In this document: positions 46,073-55,378 of the stretch, piece after piece | Layout: every line of letters begins with the position of its first letter | How positions within the stretch are numbered: position 1 is the stretch's first letter | Assembly: GCF_017301615.1 (NCBI RefSeq) | Contig: NZ_CP059066.1 | Coordinates: forward strand, 682,001 to 746,000 | DNA from: Koleobacter methoxysyntrophicus | GTDB lineage: Bacteria; Bacillota; Thermosediminibacteria; Koleobacterales; Koleobacteraceae | Direction: 5' to 3' | Length of the DNA stretch: 64,000 nucleotides | Notes under the pieces: generated by a model | Told to the model about the DNA's origin: nothing | Databases searched by the model: none | The model's input: the letters and a program-made list of their open reading frames with translations, nothing else | Program-made: the position numbers and the translations under genes

Positions 46073-48187
46073 CTATAAGAACTTTATCCTAGGTGTATAC
46101 TGGATAAAAATGAACATTAGGATAACTACTACGACGGCGAAGATAAATACGCTTACATTCAGGTTTAAAACCCTCCTGAAGTGCTTAATCAAAAAACTGC
46201 TCATTACTTTTCCCGCCCGCTCGCACCTGTTTTTGAAAGGGCTTTCAATTTCCCAGGCAGTTTTTTCAAAGACTTCTTTTGCTCCGCTGCTTATGGGGCT
46301 GTGTTCAATAGTGTCATCAACCAGATGGAGCTTCTTGACCAAAGTTATAAAGAATTTAGCTATACCCCTGTATCTGGAATTTATTATAAAATCAATCAGG
46401 TTGAATCCCGAACTAACTATATAAAACAAAATCTTAACAGCAAGATTATAAAAATAATCGATAATTGAATCGATTGAGCTAAATCCGGAATTGACCATGT
46501 AAAACAACAGCCTGCCTGCGGGGTTATAAATCAAATATTCGATGCTCAACCATGAAGGCAGCTTTTTGTCAAAGAGATTAAAATACCTGAATATAATATA
46601 TATAATCCCTCCTATTGCAAGGGTTAGTAGAGATGAGAGGATATTGTGAAAATCAAAAAAAGCAAAATTCGATGCATTTCTTACTATCTGTTCATGACCG
46701 TAAAAAGATGACCCCAGTACCGCATATATTAACATATTATTGATAAGGAAATTGGGCAGAACACCTACAAGCACTACAACCCCTGAAAGGACATAAAGGA
46801 CTCCCAGAATCAAGTGGTATTTACTTCCTGGGTTTTTGACCTCCAGGTCCGGTGCCGGTTTGCCGAGGAATACACCCACAAAGAGCCTTATAAGGTAGCA
46901 GAAGGTAAGGCTGCCGGTTATTTTAAATATCTTTTCTCCCAGAAGGAATAGATTGTTTCCCGACAGGTGATATACCTCCAGTATAGATTCATGCAAAAGG
47001 GTTTTGCTTGCAAATCCGTTAAATCCCGGAAACCCTATTATCCCGAGAACGGCTACAACAAAGGCAAAGGTAGTTACCGGAAGGAGTTTTGCAAATCCCC
47101 CCAGCCTCTTCAAACTCAGTTCATGGGTCCTGAAGTATATGCTGCCTATGGTAAGGAAAAGGGTAACCTTGAAAACGGCATGGTTTAAAATATGGTAAAT
47201 TGTTCCAACAAATGCCATTCCCCCGTGACTTCCCAGATAGGCCGCTGCCCCTATCCCGACCAGTATATAACCCATCTGGCTCATACTGCTGTATGCCAGT
47301 ATCCTTTTAGCATTATCCTGGAACAGAGCCATAAAAGCCCCTAAGGACATGGTCATAAAACCTATCAACATTACTGCCGACCCAAGATAGCTGTCCCAGC
47401 CGAAGATCTGGTTTGTAGTCTTCAATACTCCAAAGGCCCCGGCCTTTATCAAGATACCCGATAGAAGGGCACTGGCAGGAGAAGGGGCTACGGGGTGGGC
47501 TTTAGGAAGCCATATGTGAAGGGGAACCATACCCGCCTTTACCCCAAAACCTGTAATCAGCAGGGCAGCTATTACGTATTTCATGTTCCCGAGGCTGTTT
47601 ATCCCTGCTGCCAAGACGGCAAAATCCAGGCTTCCCAGTTCATAAAACAGTATAAACACACCCATCAAAAGGACCAGGCCCCCGCCGATGGCCATATAAA
47701 GGTAGTATTTTCCGGCCTTCAGCGCATCAGGGGTTTCATCATGGATTACCAGAACATAAGAAGTAAAGGTCATCATTTCAAAGAAAATAAACAGTGTAAG
47801 CAGATCTCCGGAAAGGAATATTCCCAAAGTGGCTCCAAGGGTAAGAATGAAAAACATCCAGTACCTGTTCTTCTCATGGCTGTGGGATATATATTCAACG
47901 GAATAAAGGGATACCAAAAACCACACAAAGGCTGTTATAAGGGAAAGGATGAAACCGACCATATCCACCCTGAAGGTTATCCCTGAACCGATAAAATCCG
48001 ATAGTTTGTAAGTATGGCCGCCTTCAAGGGCAAAAGGGAACAGGGCAATAACAAATATCAGGGTTAATCCGCTTACACCCGTTCCTAATACATCCCTGAC
48101 ATATTCCCTTTTCTTTCCTATAAAATAAAGGAAAAATGAAATTAATATCGGCAGGCCGATCGATAATATAATAAGCAAATGTGCCAT
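46073..48187 (-). CDS. Large antiporter subunit (ND5/MrpA/MrpD family), 704 residues
   Basis: A proton/cation-pumping membrane subunit with about 14 core helices plus a C-terminal extension. The conserved Glu is in LFIFFEMMTFTSYVLVIHDE, the helix-7 lysine in FGVKAGMVPLHIWLPKAHPVAPSPASALLSG, and the next lysine in LIKAGAFGVLK. Residues beyond 480 are extra: a long tail with an internal near-repeat at about 560-610 (LLFYMVNSGFSSIDSIID, ILFYIVSSGFNLIDFIIN) and a final membrane helix. Last gene of the operon and the longest of four homologous subunits. It is not followed by hydrogenase or dehydrogenase genes. Confidence 0.9.
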   Translation of the reverse strand: MAHLLIILSIGLPILISFFLYFIGKKREYVRDVLGTGVSGLTLIFVIALFPFALEGGHTYKLSDFIGSGITFRVDMVGFILSLITAFVWFLVSLYSVEYISHSHEKNRYWMFFILTLGATLGIFLSGDLLTLFIFFEMMTFTSYVLVIHDETPDALKAGKYYLYMAIGGGLVLLMGVFILFYELGSLDFAVLAAGINSLGNMKYVIAALLITGFGVKAGMVPLHIWLPKAHPVAPSPASALLSGILIKAGAFGVLKTTNQIFGWDSYLGSAVMLIGFMTMSLGAFMALFQDNAKRILAYSSMSQMGYILVGIGAAAYLGSHGGMAFVGTIYHILNHAVFKVTLFLTIGSIYFRTHELSLKRLGGFAKLLPVTTFAFVVAVLGIIGFPGFNGFASKTLLHESILEVYHLSGNNLFLLGEKIFKITGSLTFCYLIRLFVGVFLGKPAPDLEVKNPGSKYHLILGVLYVLSGVVVLVGVLPNFLINNMLIYAVLGSSFYGHEQIVRNASNFAFFDFHNILSSLLTLAIGGIIYIIFRYFNLFDKKLPSWLSIEYLIYNPAGRLLFYMVNSGFSSIDSIIDYFYNLAVKILFYIVSSGFNLIDFIINSRYRGIAKFFITLVKKLHLVDDTIEHSPISSGAKEVFEKTAWEIESPFKNRCERAGKVMSSFLIKHFRRVLNLNVSVFIFAVVVVILMFIFIQYTPRIKFL

Positions 48188-48203
48188 GGGTCCACCCCTT
48201 CCT

Positions 48204-49667
48204 TTAGCTGAATAACAATTTTGCTGCCGTCCTAGCCAATTTTATTAAAGTGTGTTCATATATCCCTCCTACAACTATCCCAAAGGTCAATACCATCATA
48301 GGCCCCATCATCGAAACGGGGACCTCGTTGAATTTCAACTTGATACCAGCCGTTTCCTCCTGTTTATCAAAAAAGGCATTAATAATTATGGGCAGGAAAT
48401 AAACACCATTTAGCAAACTGCTGATCAAAAGAATTATCAAATAGAAGGGCATATCTGCATCCAGACTTCCCAATCCCAGATACCATTTGCTTATAAAGCC
48501 GTTTAACGGAGGGATTCCGATCATAGCCAGAGAAGCTATGGTAAAACATATCATGGTAAGGGGCATCTCCCTCCCTATCCCTTTCATTTCATCTATATTG
48601 GTTTTGCCGGTTTTATGTTTAATGGCGCCGGCACATAAAAACAGGGTGCCCTTCATAAAGGCATGGCTGAATATATGAAAGATGGCACCGAACAATGCCC
48701 GTTCATTCAAAAGCGCTATGCCTAGCAGTACATACCCTATCTGGCTTATAGAAGAATAAGCCAAAAGCCTTTTCAGGTTTTTCTGGCTGAGGGCAACTCC
48801 TGATCCGAACATTATAGTTATGGCTGCTGTTATCCTTAAAAAGGTCCCCCATCCTACCTGATTAAACACATCAAAGTGATATATATTGTAAACCAATCTT
48901 ATAATGCCGTAAATCCCGACTTTTATTGTTATACCTGAAAGCAGACTGCTTATTGGAGAGGGTGCAATGGGATGGGCGTCAGGCAGCCATATGTGCAGCG
49001 GGAAAAGCCCTGATTTAATACCGAAACCGATAAAAAAGGTTGCAAATATCGGCCAGGGAAGGGTACTCGCCCTGTTGAGCAGTTGAAGTTCTTTGAGATC
49101 GACGGTACCCAGATAATAGTAGGTCATAGATATGCCGAAAAACAAAGACAGGCTTCCCAGCAGGCACATAAACAGATATTTATTTGATGCCTCAACGGCC
49201 TCTTTAGTTTCGCTGTGGACTATAAGGATATAGGGGACAAGGGATGCTAACTCGAAAAATATAAATAAACTTAATAAACCTCCGGTAAGGGCTACCCCTA
49301 AACACCCTGACAGGGCAACCAGAAATGCGGCATAAAACCGGCTCTGGTAGTGCTTGTTTTCCATATATACAAAGGAATATATAGTTACCACTACCCAAAG
49401 AAAGCATGTAATCAGTGCCAAAAACAGGTCCAGCTCATCTACGCGGAAGGTGAGCCCCATAGGCGCCATCAGATATTTCAACCTTTTTTCAATAACAATA
49501 CCGGCTTCAATTGCGGGAAGCATTAATAAAACGGAAACAAAGGAAAACAGGGTAATCCCTAAAGTAATTGAATTCCGCAGCAATCTGTTCCTTTGCGGTA
49601 AAAAATATACTATTGGCGCCCCTATTAAGGGCATCCCTACTGCTGTCAGAGGTAGATAATTTAACAT
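48204..49667 (-). CDS. Large antiporter subunit (MrpD/NuoN family)
   Basis: A 487-residue polytopic protein. Key positions are the Glu in LFIFFELASLVPYILIVHSE, the lysine in FGIKSGLFPLHIWLPDAHPIAPSPISSLLSG and the lysine in TIKVGIYGIIR, with a later AYSSISQIGYVLLGI helix. These are the residues of the proton path in MrpD and complex I subunits. It lies between two homologues in the same operon; 16 nt to the next gene. Confidence 0.92.
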   Translation of the reverse strand: MLNYLPLTAVGMPLIGAPIVYFLPQRNRLLRNSITLGITLFSFVSVLLMLPAIEAGIVIEKRLKYLMAPMGLTFRVDELDLFLALITCFLWVVVTIYSFVYMENKHYQSRFYAAFLVALSGCLGVALTGGLLSLFIFFELASLVPYILIVHSETKEAVEASNKYLFMCLLGSLSLFFGISMTYYYLGTVDLKELQLLNRASTLPWPIFATFFIGFGIKSGLFPLHIWLPDAHPIAPSPISSLLSGITIKVGIYGIIRLVYNIYHFDVFNQVGWGTFLRITAAITIMFGSGVALSQKNLKRLLAYSSISQIGYVLLGIALLNERALFGAIFHIFSHAFMKGTLFLCAGAIKHKTGKTNIDEMKGIGREMPLTMICFTIASLAMIGIPPLNGFISKWYLGLGSLDADMPFYLIILLISSLLNGVYFLPIIINAFFDKQEETAGIKLKFNEVPVSMMGPMMVLTFGIVVGGIYEHTLIKLARTAAKLLFS

Positions 49668-49768
49668 CTTTCTCCCCCTCCCCTTATTGCGAATACAATA
49701 GTCTTAACCAGATGAAGTTTCCAAAATGGATCTAAAAGCCGTTTCTGCACCAAAATCATAATTAAATT

Positions 49769-51208
49769 TTAATAGAAAATTGAGACTATGCTGTCGATAA
49801 GGCCTTTGGTAATTGACGGAAATATGCCTAAAGCCAATCCAGTTACCGTCAGAATCACAATGGGAATCAGCATCGTTCCGGGCGGTTCATTAAACTTTTT
49901 ATTATCCTTCTTCTGGCTGAAAAAGGCATTCACGGAAACCGGGAACAGATAACAAGCCGTCAACAGGGCACTTATTAGAAGGATTACTACATAAAGTACT
50001 CGGCCTGTTTCTAGACTGCCTATTGAAAGGTACCATTTGCTGACAAATCCGTTTGTAGGAGGAATCCCCGTAAGCCCCACCGATGCAATGGTAAAGCAGA
50101 GCATTGTAATCGGCATATCCTTTCCTATTCCCTTCAGCTGAGAAACCTCTGACTTTCCCGTCATAACAAGGATGCTTCCGGCACAGAAAAACAGCGTAAT
50201 CTTCAGTACAGCATGGTTTACTACGTGCATAAGGCCGCCGGTAAAACCGCTCCGGCTGAAAAGGAATATACCCAGAAGGATATAACTCAGCTGACTGACG
50301 GTAGAATAAGCGAGCCGTTTTTTAAGATTTTTCTGGGTAAGGGCGATTAAAGAGCCGAGTAGTATAGTCAAACTCGCAGCAGTCAGAGCGATTTTATTGA
50401 TACCTGTTTTGACTAGTATTTCATTTCCAAATATATAATAGGTAATGCGTATTATTGCAAATATGCCGGATTTAACCACAGCTACGGCATGGAGCAGTGC
50501 ACTGACGGGGGTAGGAGCAACCATTGCCGATGGGAGCCATGAATGAAGGGGCACCACCGCTGCTTTAACCCCAAAGCCGATAAAAAAAGCCATGAATAAC
50601 AGTTCAATCCCCGGATATATCCTGCCAAAAATCCCTCCCGGGGCAAAATTAAGGCTACCGCTGATGGCGAATGTGGTGATAATTGCCATAAGGACCAGGG
50701 CTGCCCCTGAAAAGGAATATATCAGGTACTTTTTGCCGGCAGCGAGGGACTCAGTGCTCTCTTTGTGGATTACCAGAGGATATGTCCCCAGGGTCAGGAG
50801 TTCATAAAACAAATAGAATGTAAAGAGGTTGCCGGCAAAGGCTATACCGAGGGTTATACCCAGGCACAGGGTGAAGAAAACGAAAAATCTCTGTCTGCGC
50901 TCTCCATGGCTCATATAACCCGAGGCATAAAATGCCGTAAAGACCCACAAAATCGATACCAGGAGGCCGAAATACAGCCCTAATGGATCTACCCTAAATT
51001 CTACTGAAAGAAATTCGTTTACTTCAAAGAGATTGACGGCAGCAGGGCTTCCTCTCCCGCTCAGGTAAAGGGAAATAACAAGTAAGGCATTCAAAAATGC
51101 TGTTATAATAGCTATTTGACTGAAAAATCTCTTACCCCATACCGCGATTATGCAGCTCGAAATCAAGGGCAATATCACTGCCAAAACCGGTAGAAGCCTT
51201 AACAGCAT
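49769..51208 (-). CDS. Large antiporter subunit (MrpA/NuoL N-terminal-like)
   Basis: A 479-residue polytopic protein. The Glu is in FTFYLFYELLTLGTYPLVIHKE, the lysine in FGVKAAVVPLHSWLPSAMVAPTPVSALLHAVAVVKSG. SALLHAVAVVKSG is closer to NuoL/MrpA subunits than the DAHS/DAHP type of its neighbours, so this one may occupy the MrpA-like position. A 101-bp gap separates it from the next gene, which has its own ribosome site. Confidence 0.9.
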   Translation of the reverse strand: MLLRLLPVLAVILPLISSCIIAVWGKRFFSQIAIITAFLNALLVISLYLSGRGSPAAVNLFEVNEFLSVEFRVDPLGLYFGLLVSILWVFTAFYASGYMSHGERRQRFFVFFTLCLGITLGIAFAGNLFTFYLFYELLTLGTYPLVIHKESTESLAAGKKYLIYSFSGAALVLMAIITTFAISGSLNFAPGGIFGRIYPGIELLFMAFFIGFGVKAAVVPLHSWLPSAMVAPTPVSALLHAVAVVKSGIFAIIRITYYIFGNEILVKTGINKIALTAASLTILLGSLIALTQKNLKKRLAYSTVSQLSYILLGIFLFSRSGFTGGLMHVVNHAVLKITLFFCAGSILVMTGKSEVSQLKGIGKDMPITMLCFTIASVGLTGIPPTNGFVSKWYLSIGSLETGRVLYVVILLISALLTACYLFPVSVNAFFSQKKDNKKFNEPPGTMLIPIVILTVTGLALGIFPSITKGLIDSIVSIFY

Positions 51209-51229
51209 GTATTGTTTCCTCCCGTCTTT

Positions 51230-52711
51230 TTATAGTAAACCATTAACTGCTTTATGAATAACATCCAGTATGACCTTCGGGTATACCCCTAATGCAACTA
51301 TCAGCAAAGAGAATATTATAAGGGGCATCAATGCTAAACCTTCGGCCTCACGGGCATTTTCAAGCCGGACATTTTCATCCTTCCCGAAAAACGCCGATAT
51401 GACAACAGGCAGATAATACCCCGCATTCAGCAGGCTGGAAATTAAAATTATGATAAGGAATAAGGGTTTAGATGCTTCAAGGCTTGCAAGCCCTAAATAC
51501 CATTTGCTGTTAAATCCTGCCAATAAAGGGATTCCCACCATTGACAGGGCGCTGACGGTAAAGGCTGCCATGGTAACGGGCATCTTTCTGCCGATACCTG
51601 CCAGATGGGGAATTTCCCTTACCCCTGAACCGTGAATTATATTCCCTGCAGCCAGAAAGAGGTTGCTTTTTGTCAGGGCATGGTTCAATATATGAAATAC
51701 TGCCCCCACCATGCCCATTTCATTTTTAAGACCGATCCCTAAGAATATATATCCCATCTGAGTTACGCTCGAATAAGCCAGCATCCTCTTTATATCGGAC
51801 TGCATTATAGCCAGGACAGAACCTATTAGAATTCCCATTGATGCCATCAGTGTTATAAGGCTCATGACGGGCAATTGAGAAATGATTTTTGTACCGAATA
51901 TAACAAAGAGTATTTTAATTAGAGAAACCGCATACACCTTCAGCACAAGGCCTGAAAGAAAGGCACTTGACGGAGTGGGAGCCTGAGAATGGGCATCGGG
52001 AAGCCAGATGTGAAGTGGAAAAAGGGCAGCCTTAAGGCTGAAACCTGCCACCAGGAGGCTTAGGGCTGCAAGGATGTTCCTTGGATATATGGAAGCTGTC
52101 TCGAGCAGCTCCCTATGGATAATTGCAAAATTAAGATGCCCGGTTATGCCGTAGATCAACGCTATAGCAAATAAAACCATCCCCGACCCAAGGGAACTTA
52201 AGATGAGGTATTTTATAGTCGCCTCTATGGAAAACCTCTCATTTTTAATTGAAATTATCGCACAGGAAGCTAAAGAACAAATTTCAACAAAGACGTACAG
52301 GTTGAAAAGGTCCCTTGTAAAGACTATTCCCAGCATTGACCCCATCAGCAGAAGGAGAAGAGAATAATAATACGAAACCTTTGAGCCCTCTACCTCCTCT
52401 TCAAGGGTCTTCCCTGAATGAAGAACTATCAGCAGGCCAGTTCCTGTCAAAACAGTTCCCACAAAGGCTGAAAGGCTGTCAACGTATAGCTCAATGCCAT
52501 AAGGGGGGGGCCATCCACCCAGATAATATATTATCGGCCCGATACTGCCGGTCTTGATTAAGGTGTAAAGACAGAGAATAAATGATAATGCATTGCTTCC
52601 TAAAGCAGTAACAAAACATGTTGTATTTTTACCCCTGATAAGGGGGCATATAAAGGCTGATGATAACATGATTATTATTATAATAACAGGTATACTGTCA
52701 TTCATCTTCAT
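51230..52711 (-). CDS. mnhD: Large antiporter subunit MrpD/MbhH-like
   Basis: A 493-residue polytopic protein. The Glu is in NLYVFVEICSLASCAIISI, the lysine in GFSLKAALFPLHIWLPDAHSQAPTPSSAFLSGLVLKV. It directly follows the MrpC/NuoK-like gene (14-nt overlap), the position of mrpD/mbhH, so this is the orthologous D subunit; the three following large genes are the additional ones. Confidence 0.93.
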   Translation of the reverse strand: MKMNDSIPVIIIIIMLSSAFICPLIRGKNTTCFVTALGSNALSFILCLYTLIKTGSIGPIIYYLGGWPPPYGIELYVDSLSAFVGTVLTGTGLLIVLHSGKTLEEEVEGSKVSYYYSLLLLLMGSMLGIVFTRDLFNLYVFVEICSLASCAIISIKNERFSIEATIKYLILSSLGSGMVLFAIALIYGITGHLNFAIIHRELLETASIYPRNILAALSLLVAGFSLKAALFPLHIWLPDAHSQAPTPSSAFLSGLVLKVYAVSLIKILFVIFGTKIISQLPVMSLITLMASMGILIGSVLAIMQSDIKRMLAYSSVTQMGYIFLGIGLKNEMGMVGAVFHILNHALTKSNLFLAAGNIIHGSGVREIPHLAGIGRKMPVTMAAFTVSALSMVGIPLLAGFNSKWYLGLASLEASKPLFLIIILISSLLNAGYYLPVVISAFFGKDENVRLENAREAEGLALMPLIIFSLLIVALGVYPKVILDVIHKAVNGLL

Positions 52712-53078
52712 GCTGTCTTCTCCTTATTTCAGTAATTTCATCTATATCAACCGTTCCGTAAAAGTCATAGAGCCTGATGGTTAAAGCCAGGGCAAAGGCT
52801 GTTATGCTTACCGCCACGACTATCCCGGTAAGTATCAGGGCCATCGGCAGCGGATTGACATATCCACCACCCTCCGCAGATAGGTCTATAATAGGGGCTC
52901 TCTTCCCTTTGACATAACCATAAGAAACAAATAGAAGGAAAACAGCCGTATCCATTATATTCATACCTATGAGCTTTTTGATAAGGTTTGAGTTATAAAG
53001 CATCGTATGAAAACCGATAATAAACAATATTACAGCCCCTGTGTAATAATAATTTGAGATAAGGTTATTAAGAATCTC
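52698..53078 (-). CDS. mnhC: Antiporter subunit MnhC/MrpC (NuoK-like)
   Basis: A 126-residue protein with three membrane helices, NuoK-like: NLIKKLIGMNIMDTAVFLLFVSYG and PLPMALILTGIVVAVSITAFALALTIRLY. ATG 53078 is chosen because GGAGGG lies 5 nt upstream; it overlaps the end of mnhB by 11 nt. Confidence 0.92.
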   Translation of the reverse strand, partial: EILNNLISNYYYTGAVILFIIGFHTMLYNSNLIKKLIGMNIMDTAVFLLFVSYGYVKGKRAPIIDLSAEGGGYVNPLPMALILTGIVVAVSITAFALALTIRLYDFYGTVDIDEITEIRRRQHEDE

Positions 53079-53505
53079 CATTACGGCCCTCCTCAGCAAA
53101 CGAAGAAAACAGTATAAACATGGTACTGCAGACTTTAAAGCCCAGTGCTATATTCAGCAGAAGAATAAGCCCTCCGCTTATCAATGCTCCGGGTGTCCCG
53201 AGGGGTATCCCTGCCCCTTTATTTGTAAGGAAATTACAGCCCAGGAATAAAGCTATTAACCCAAGCAGTACATACCAAAGCATGGTTATGCCCTCTATTT
53301 TTGAGGCCAGGCTGTACGGAAACACATCCTTTGAAGGTTTTAAACCATAGCTGAGGGCATATAGAATAAAACTCGCTGCAATTATAGTACCCCCTGCAAA
53401 ACCGCCGCCCGGTGAAAGGTGGCCGTGAAATACAACATAAATACCGTATATCTGAACAAAGGGTATTATACCTCTGGCAACCGTCCTTAAAATAATGCTG
53501 TCCAT
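53068..53505 (-). CDS. mnhB: Antiporter subunit MnhB/MrpB
   Basis: A 145-residue membrane protein of the MnhB family: VARGIIPFVQIYGIYVVFHGHLSPGGGFAGGTIIAAS is diagnostic, followed by three more helices. Corresponds to MbhF in archaeal membrane hydrogenases. Confidence 0.94.
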   Translation of the reverse strand: MDSIILRTVARGIIPFVQIYGIYVVFHGHLSPGGGFAGGTIIAASFILYALSYGLKPSKDVFPYSLASKIEGITMLWYVLLGLIALFLGCNFLTNKGAGIPLGTPGALISGGLILLLNIALGFKVCSTMFILFSSFAEEGRNGDS

Positions 53506-53515
53506 GTCAATCCCT

Positions 53516-53785
53516 TTACCTCCTTTTCAGCACCGTTATTACGGCCAGGCTTGCTGCAAAAAGCACGGTGGCTTCTCCAAGGGTATCAAAAGCTCGATAA
53601 TCCAGCAGAATAGCTGTTACCGAATTAACAATCCCCGTATCTTCTACCGCGTCTTCCGTATATCTTTCTGTTATTTCATTATAAGACGGAACTTTCTCGG
53701 ATCCAAAGGTCGGCATTTCCTCTACGGTAATGACAAGGATATAAGCAAGAATGATTATAATTATCAGGGTAATTGCCGGCTTCAT
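53516..53785 (-). CDS. MbhE-like antiporter subunit (MrpA C-terminal part)
   Basis: An 89-residue protein with an N-terminal helix, a soluble loop, and the segment IVNSVTAILLDYRAFDTLGEATVLFAASLAV that matches the last part of MrpA or the separate MbhE of archaea. Overlaps the MbhD-like gene by 4 nt (ATGA type). Confidence 0.9.
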   Translation of the reverse strand: MKPAITLIIIIILAYILVITVEEMPTFGSEKVPSYNEITERYTEDAVEDTGIVNSVTAILLDYRAFDTLGEATVLFAASLAVITVLKRR

Positions 53786-54024
53786 TTCTCATCTCTCCCC
53801 GCAGTCCTCTTTATAGTTCCAATAAACAGGAGCGTAGTAATTCCCGCTCCAACAGCCGCTTCTGTTATAGCGAGGTCCGGGGCATTCAGCTGCTGCCACA
53901 GAACTGCCATTATAAGGCTGTAGCCCGTAAAAATAACCACAGCAGAAAGGAGGTTCTTTGTCCTGGCAACTGCTATAGAACACGCTATCAGGATAATCAA
54001 CAGCATCATATTAAATATTTCCAT
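53782..54024 (-). CDS. MbhD-like antiporter subunit (DUF4040)
   Basis: An 80-residue protein with about three helices; VVIFTGYSLIMAVLWQQLNAPDLAITEAAVGAGITTLLFIGTI is typical of the MbhD/DUF4040 domain that in Mrp operons is part of MrpA. As a separate gene it follows the Mbh arrangement. Overlaps mnhG by 14 nt. Confidence 0.92.
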   Translation of the reverse strand: MEIFNMMLLIILIACSIAVARTKNLLSAVVIFTGYSLIMAVLWQQLNAPDLAITEAAVGAGITTLLFIGTIKRTAGRDEK

Positions 54025-54343
54025 CAGGCTTTTCCTCCTTGTTTATAAAAAAACTGCCCTCTGCCATCGGTATCCCCCTTTTATATGCCGCTTTAGATAT
54101 TACATGGGCAGCCGTAGGGTTGGTCAACCACACAAATATAATGACGAATAACAGCTTGACAGAATCCCACGACAACCCGCTGATAAACATAAGTGAAACC
54201 AATACCAGCCCCAAACCGAGGGTATCGCATTTGGTGGTTGCATGGATGCGGGTATACACATCGGGGAACCTTAAGAGCCCGATAGTCCCTACCGTTAAGA
54301 AGAATATACCCGTAAAGAGGAGCGTCCCGACCAAAACCGTCAT
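54011..54343 (-). CDS. mnhG: Antiporter subunit MnhG/MrpG
   Basis: A 110-residue protein with three helices; LTVGTIGLLRFPDVYTRIHATTKCDTLGLGLVL is the MnhG signature. Overlaps mnhF by 4 nt. Confidence 0.95.
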   Translation of the reverse strand: MTVLVGTLLFTGIFFLTVGTIGLLRFPDVYTRIHATTKCDTLGLGLVLVSLMFISGLSWDSVKLLFVIIFVWLTNPTAAHVISKAAYKRGIPMAEGSFFINKEEKPDGNI

Positions 54344-54621
54344 TTTATGCCCTCCTCTTCCTTTTTATTTTCACCTACCATATAATCTGCAACCATAATG
54401 GTTGTCAGGAAGCTTATAAGTGCATAAACCAAAGCTACATCGAGAAAAAAGGTCTTTTCAAAGATGAAGGAGACCAGGGAAATCAATACAACGGTCTTGG
54501 TTCCGATTACATTAACCGCAACCAGCCTATCGGCAATAGTAGGTCCTCTTGCCCCTTTATAAAGGCAGAGGGATATGGTTATGACAAGGATTATACATGC
54601 AGAAATCAGCAGGTTATTCAC
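54340..54621 (-). CDS. mnhF: Antiporter subunit MnhF/MrpF
   Basis: A 93-residue protein with three helices and the family stretch KGARGPTIADRLVAVNVIGTKTVVLI. Follows mnhE by 2 nt. Confidence 0.94.
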   Translation of the reverse strand: MNNLLISACIILVITISLCLYKGARGPTIADRLVAVNVIGTKTVVLISLVSFIFEKTFFLDVALVYALISFLTTIMVADYMVGENKKEEEGIK

Positions 54622-54623
54622 TA

Positions 54624-55088
54624 TTAACCCTCCATCTTCATTATTTTTTCCTCTATACCCCAGTCAGTTAAACCGAGGGCATTTTCTTCTGTCAGAACAT
54701 GAACCAAAAATTCGTCACCCTCCACATCTACTGTTAAGGTCCCAGGGGTTAAGGTTATGGAAGTTGCCAGCATTACCTTCCCGACATCGCTCTTCAGCTT
54801 AGTGCGATATTTGACCATCCCGGGTGAAATGGGCATTCTCGGGGATAATACTATTTTAGCTACATTTATATTAGCTCTCACTATATCTACTACCAGATGG
54901 AATAGATAATCCAGCAAAATATAGGGTTTAGATATTTTAATCCCTGATATTTGATATTTTTTAAACATCCGGGTATATACCGCTGATACTGATAAGCTGA
55001 TAAGACCCCCGATAAAAATATGCTGAAAACTAAAACTCCCCGATGTTATAAGCCAGAATGTTAAAAGAATAACAAAAAAGGCTACCAT
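54624..55088 (-). CDS. mnhE: Antiporter subunit MnhE/MrpE
   Basis: A 154-residue protein with two N-terminal helices and a soluble part with the MnhE signature KSDVGKVMLATSITLTPGTLTVDVEGD. First gene of the operon, about 80 bp downstream of a sigma-54 promoter. The order E-F-G-MbhD-MbhE-B-C-D equals mbhA-H of archaeal membrane-bound hydrogenases. Confidence 0.95.
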   Translation of the reverse strand: MVAFFVILLTFWLITSGSFSFQHIFIGGLISLSVSAVYTRMFKKYQISGIKISKPYILLDYLFHLVVDIVRANINVAKIVLSPRMPISPGMVKYRTKLKSDVGKVMLATSITLTPGTLTVDVEGDEFLVHVLTEENALGLTDWGIEEKIMKMEG

Positions 55089-55169
55089 ACCGGATTATTC
55101 ACTCCCTGTCAGGCTTAATATATCAAATAAAATATAGTCTCAATTAATACCCTAAATAATTTTAATAAC

Positions 55170-55184
55170 GCAATTTTTGTGCCA
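55170..55184 (-). promoter_or_regulatory. Sigma-54 (-24/-12) promoter of the antiporter operon
   Basis: On the minus strand CTGGCACAAAAATTGCG contains TGGCAC-N5-TTGC, a perfect -24/-12 promoter with GG and GC 10 bp apart. It precedes mnhE by about 80 bp. Together with the adjacent sigma-54 activator gene and upstream palindromes this makes a complete enhancer-dependent control region. Confidence 0.88.
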
Positions 55185-55211
55185 GCTATTTGATGCCGCA
55201 GAGCAGTCAAC

Positions 55212-55236
55212 AAAAAAACCGGGACTTCCCCGGTTT
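55212..55236 (-). terminator. Terminator of the AcoR-like activator gene
   Basis: AAACCGGG-GAAGT-CCCGGTTT on the minus strand followed by T residues. It lies between the activator binding sites and the sigma-54 promoter, so activator transcription ends before the antiporter operon. Confidence 0.85.
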
Positions 55237-55299
55237 ATTTAAATTCACGAAAACCAATACATGATAATGGTTTCTGTCATATATGAATTCTATGATTTT

Positions 55300-55378
55300 T
55301 GTTCCATAACGGAACATGATTTCTGAAAATTCGAAGCTCCTCGCCGTTCTATTTTAGAACAATGTTCTATTATGGAAC
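55300..55378. promoter_or_regulatory. Three palindromic activator sites (GTTCYATWWYRGAAC)
   Basis: GTTCCATAACGGAAC (55301-55315), GTTCTATTTTAGAAC (55346-55360) and GTTCTATTATGGAAC (55364-55378) share the pattern GTTCY-N5-RGAAC. They lie about 120-200 bp upstream of the -24/-12 promoter, the normal distance for enhancer sites of sigma-54 activators; the last overlaps the 3' end of the activator gene. The likely binder is that activator's Fis-type helix-turn-helix. Confidence 0.75.
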
